Assembly (NCBI GenBank): GCA_965199055.1
Contig: CBDAQR010000003.1
Location: forward strand, 1,612,001 to 1,676,000
Source of the DNA: CBDAQR01 sp965199055
GTDB taxonomy: Bacteria > Pseudomonadota > Gammaproteobacteria > Pseudomonadales > Halieaceae
Length of the DNA stretch: 64,000 nt
Direction of reading: 5' to 3'
Each line of letters begins with the position of its first letter. Position 1 is the first letter of the stretch. The notes under the pieces are model-generated. The model was not told where the DNA came from and ran no database searches. It worked only from the letters and a program-made list of their open reading frames with translations. Position numbers and translations under genes: made by a program. Positions 62,542 through 64,000 of the stretch are shown in pieces.

Positions 62542-64000
62542 CGAGGTAGCTCTCCGGCACTACATTGGGTTTCTTCAGATCCATTAGGATCTCCCGGGCC
62601 GCGTTGGCACCCGGAGCAGCCATAACGCCACCACCCGGGTGCGTACCAGAACCGCACAGGTACATGCCCTTTAGGGGGCCGCGGTACTGTGCGTAACCGG
62701 GAAAGGGGCGATTAAACAACAATTGATCGAAGGTCAGCTCGCCTTGGAAAATATTGCCTTCGGTCAATCCGACTTCATTTTCAATCTCGTTCGGCGTGCG
62801 AATCCCCGCATTCAGTATCAGATCCTTGAAGTCGGGGCTGTGCTGGGCAATCTGGTCGATAACCACCCGACCGAAAGCGTCGCGCTTCTCCGGCGTCCAG
62901 GGACCGTCGGCCAGCTTGGGCGGGCAGTACTGCACAAATACCGTCATCATATGCTTGCCTGGCGCCGCCATCGTCGGGTCCACTTGCGACGGAATGAGCA
63001 TATCTATGTAGGGGTCTTTCGACCATGTGCCTGCCTTCCAGTCGTCATAGGCACGCTCCAGACGCTCCATCGAATCGATACAATGCATATCCGAGAGCAT
63101 CAGCGGACTGCCCTTCGGTAAAGCAGGGAAGGTCGGCAAGCCATCCAGCGCAATATTGAGCTTGCCCGAAGAGCCCCTGATTTTAAAATTCTTCGCTCGG
63201 TGCACCACCTCTTTGGGCAAATCACTCTCGTCGAAACACTCCAGAAAGGTACGCTTGGGATCGAGATTGGAGACCACGATGTCGGCGTGATATTCGTCAC
63301 CATTAGCCAGAGCAACGCCGGCTGTGCGGCCGTTGCGCACGATCACCTGATCCACGTCGGCATCGCACACGATCTCTCCGCCATAGGCTTTAAAGCTCTT
63401 GGCCAGCGCATCGGCGACCGCACCCATGCCGCCCCGCGCCAGTCCCCATGAACCAACGCTGCCATCCACGTCGCCCATGTAGTGGTGCAACAAGACATAG
63501 GCAGTGCCCGGCGAGTAAATACCCAGCGCGGTGCCAATAATGCCGCTGCCTGACAGGTGCGCTTTGATCAGATCGGTTTCGAAGTATTCGTCGAGAAAAT
63601 CGCCGATGCTCATGGTCCAGAAACGCAGCGTGTCTAACAGCCCCTCTTCGCCCATGTCGGTAAAGGATTCGGCGAGCTCCAGCAGCCCGGCCAGGTCGCG
63701 CGGCTTGAAGGACGTAGGGTCAGGTGGCGTGGTCATCAGGTACTTGCGGATGAGCTTGGTCTGCTTCATCACGTCCGCAGAGAATCGGGTGTAAGCGTTC
63801 GCATCACGCACCGAGTGACGTGCCATTTCGCGGTACTGGCGTTCGTGATCGGAGTAGTTACCAAAGTAATCGCCATCGCGGCTGAAGGTGACACCACCTA
63901 CGTAGGGAATGACCTGTAATCCATGGCGCGGTAACTCGAGATCGCGGGCAATCTCTGGTCGCAACAGACTGCAGACATAGGAGCAGTTGGAATATGTCCA
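62534..64000 (-). CDS. FAD-dependent oxidoreductase, PYROXD2-like (5' end outside window)
   Basis: The frame is open to the window edge, so the N-terminal FAD motif is missing; about 488 codons remain. The C-terminal FAD motif is MYLCGSGTHPGGGVMAAPG. It is clearly a paralogue of the protein at 60979-62541. It is the most upstream gene seen of the operon and overlaps its paralogue's start (ATGACTGA). Confidence 0.9.
   Translation of the reverse strand, partial: WTYSNCSYVCSLLRPEIARDLELPRHGLQVIPYVGGVTFSRDGDYFGNYSDHERQYREMARHSVRDANAYTRFSADVMKQTKLIRKYLMTTPPDPTSFKPRDLAGLLELAESFTDMGEEGLLDTLRFWTMSIGDFLDEYFETDLIKAHLSGSGIIGTALGIYSPGTAYVLLHHYMGDVDGSVGSWGLARGGMGAVADALAKSFKAYGGEIVCDADVDQVIVRNGRTAGVALANGDEYHADIVVSNLDPKRTFLECFDESDLPKEVVHRAKNFKIRGSSGKLNIALDGLPTFPALPKGSPLMLSDMHCIDSMERLERAYDDWKAGTWSKDPYIDMLIPSQVDPTMAAPGKHMMTVFVQYCPPKLADGPWTPEKRDAFGRVVIDQIAQHSPDFKDLILNAGIRTPNEIENEVGLTEGNIFQGELTFDQLLFNRPFPGYAQYRGPLKGMYLCGSGTHPGGGVMAAPGANAAREILMDLKKPNVVPESYLDD

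Noticed and set aside
60979..64000. Carotenoid biosynthesis genes (phytoene desaturase)
   Set aside because: No crtB, crtE or crtY-like genes are nearby; the pair fits the PYROXD2-like branch and sits in a GcvT/GS/Rieske operon.

Overview
The window comes from a GC-rich Gram-negative bacterium, most likely a marine gammaproteobacterium. The evidence is two TonB-dependent receptors, RND pumps, the ArsC/WrbA/DUF2069 gene group, an EfpL-type EF-P paralogue and several outer-membrane proteins. A Halieaceae-like (OM60/NOR5) origin is my inference, not something the sequence proves. I found no tRNA, rRNA, CRISPR array or prophage. About 70 features are supported. Starts were moved from the longest open frame wherever a ribosome binding site or domain boundary decided it.

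Layout. 1-6.3 kb: end of an RND adaptor gene, a MscS channel, and a two-gene RND pump (adaptor plus permease). 6.3-26.8 kb: a large catabolic island. It holds an extradiol dioxygenase, a meta-cleavage-product hydrolase and an HsaA-like flavin hydroxylase, which together form the classic hydroxylate / ring-cleave / hydrolyse set. It also holds a LysR regulator, a sulfatase with a DUF3604 lipoprotein, an operon of acetoacetate-decarboxylase-like protein, amidohydrolase, KshA-like Rieske oxygenase, SDR and VOC protein, and a P450, a second decarboxylase-like protein and an extended SDR. A steroid-like or polycyclic, possibly sulfated, substrate is an inference. The island's TonB receptor gene is split by an IS3-family element whose ends, 3-bp target duplication and pre-insertion reading frame can be read exactly.

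27.1-36.9 kb: housekeeping operons. On the minus strand lie arsC, wrbA, a DUF2069 gene, efpL, dgkA and a thioesterase. On the plus strand lie a BrkB/YihY protein, a thioredoxin-like lipoprotein, a GST, an iodotyrosine-deiodinase-like nitroreductase, a DUF1214 protein and an outer-membrane protein, then cysK and a BASS transporter. 36.9-43.8 kb: solute-binding protein, acetyltransferase, MFS transporter, a predicted outer-membrane protein, SDR and a second TonB receptor.

43.8-50.6 kb is the most intriguing part. A tightly overlapping minus-strand operon encodes a secreted sphingomyelinase-like phosphodiesterase, a multi-pass membrane protein with a C-terminal TIR domain, and a DUF4833-like secreted protein broken by a second IS element. 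Divergent from it is a membrane protein with TrkA-N, RyR and SLOG domains. TIR enzymes and SLOG sensors are known partners in NAD-derived immune signalling, so this may be an undescribed membrane-based TIR/SLOG system.

50.6-56.5 kb: a CmcJ/NvfI-family oxidoreductase, a cation efflux protein, a second P450, a crotonase, two small proteins of unknown function and a DUF1445 hydro-lyase. 56.5-64 kb: an operon of two PYROXD2/CrtI-like flavoproteins, a GcvT-like methyltransferase, a glutamine-synthetase-like ligase, a Rieske oxygenase and a PaiB-type protein, most consistent with oxidative demethylation of an N-methylated compound. A 23-bp tandem repeat occurs in three copies at each of two sites 21 kb apart.
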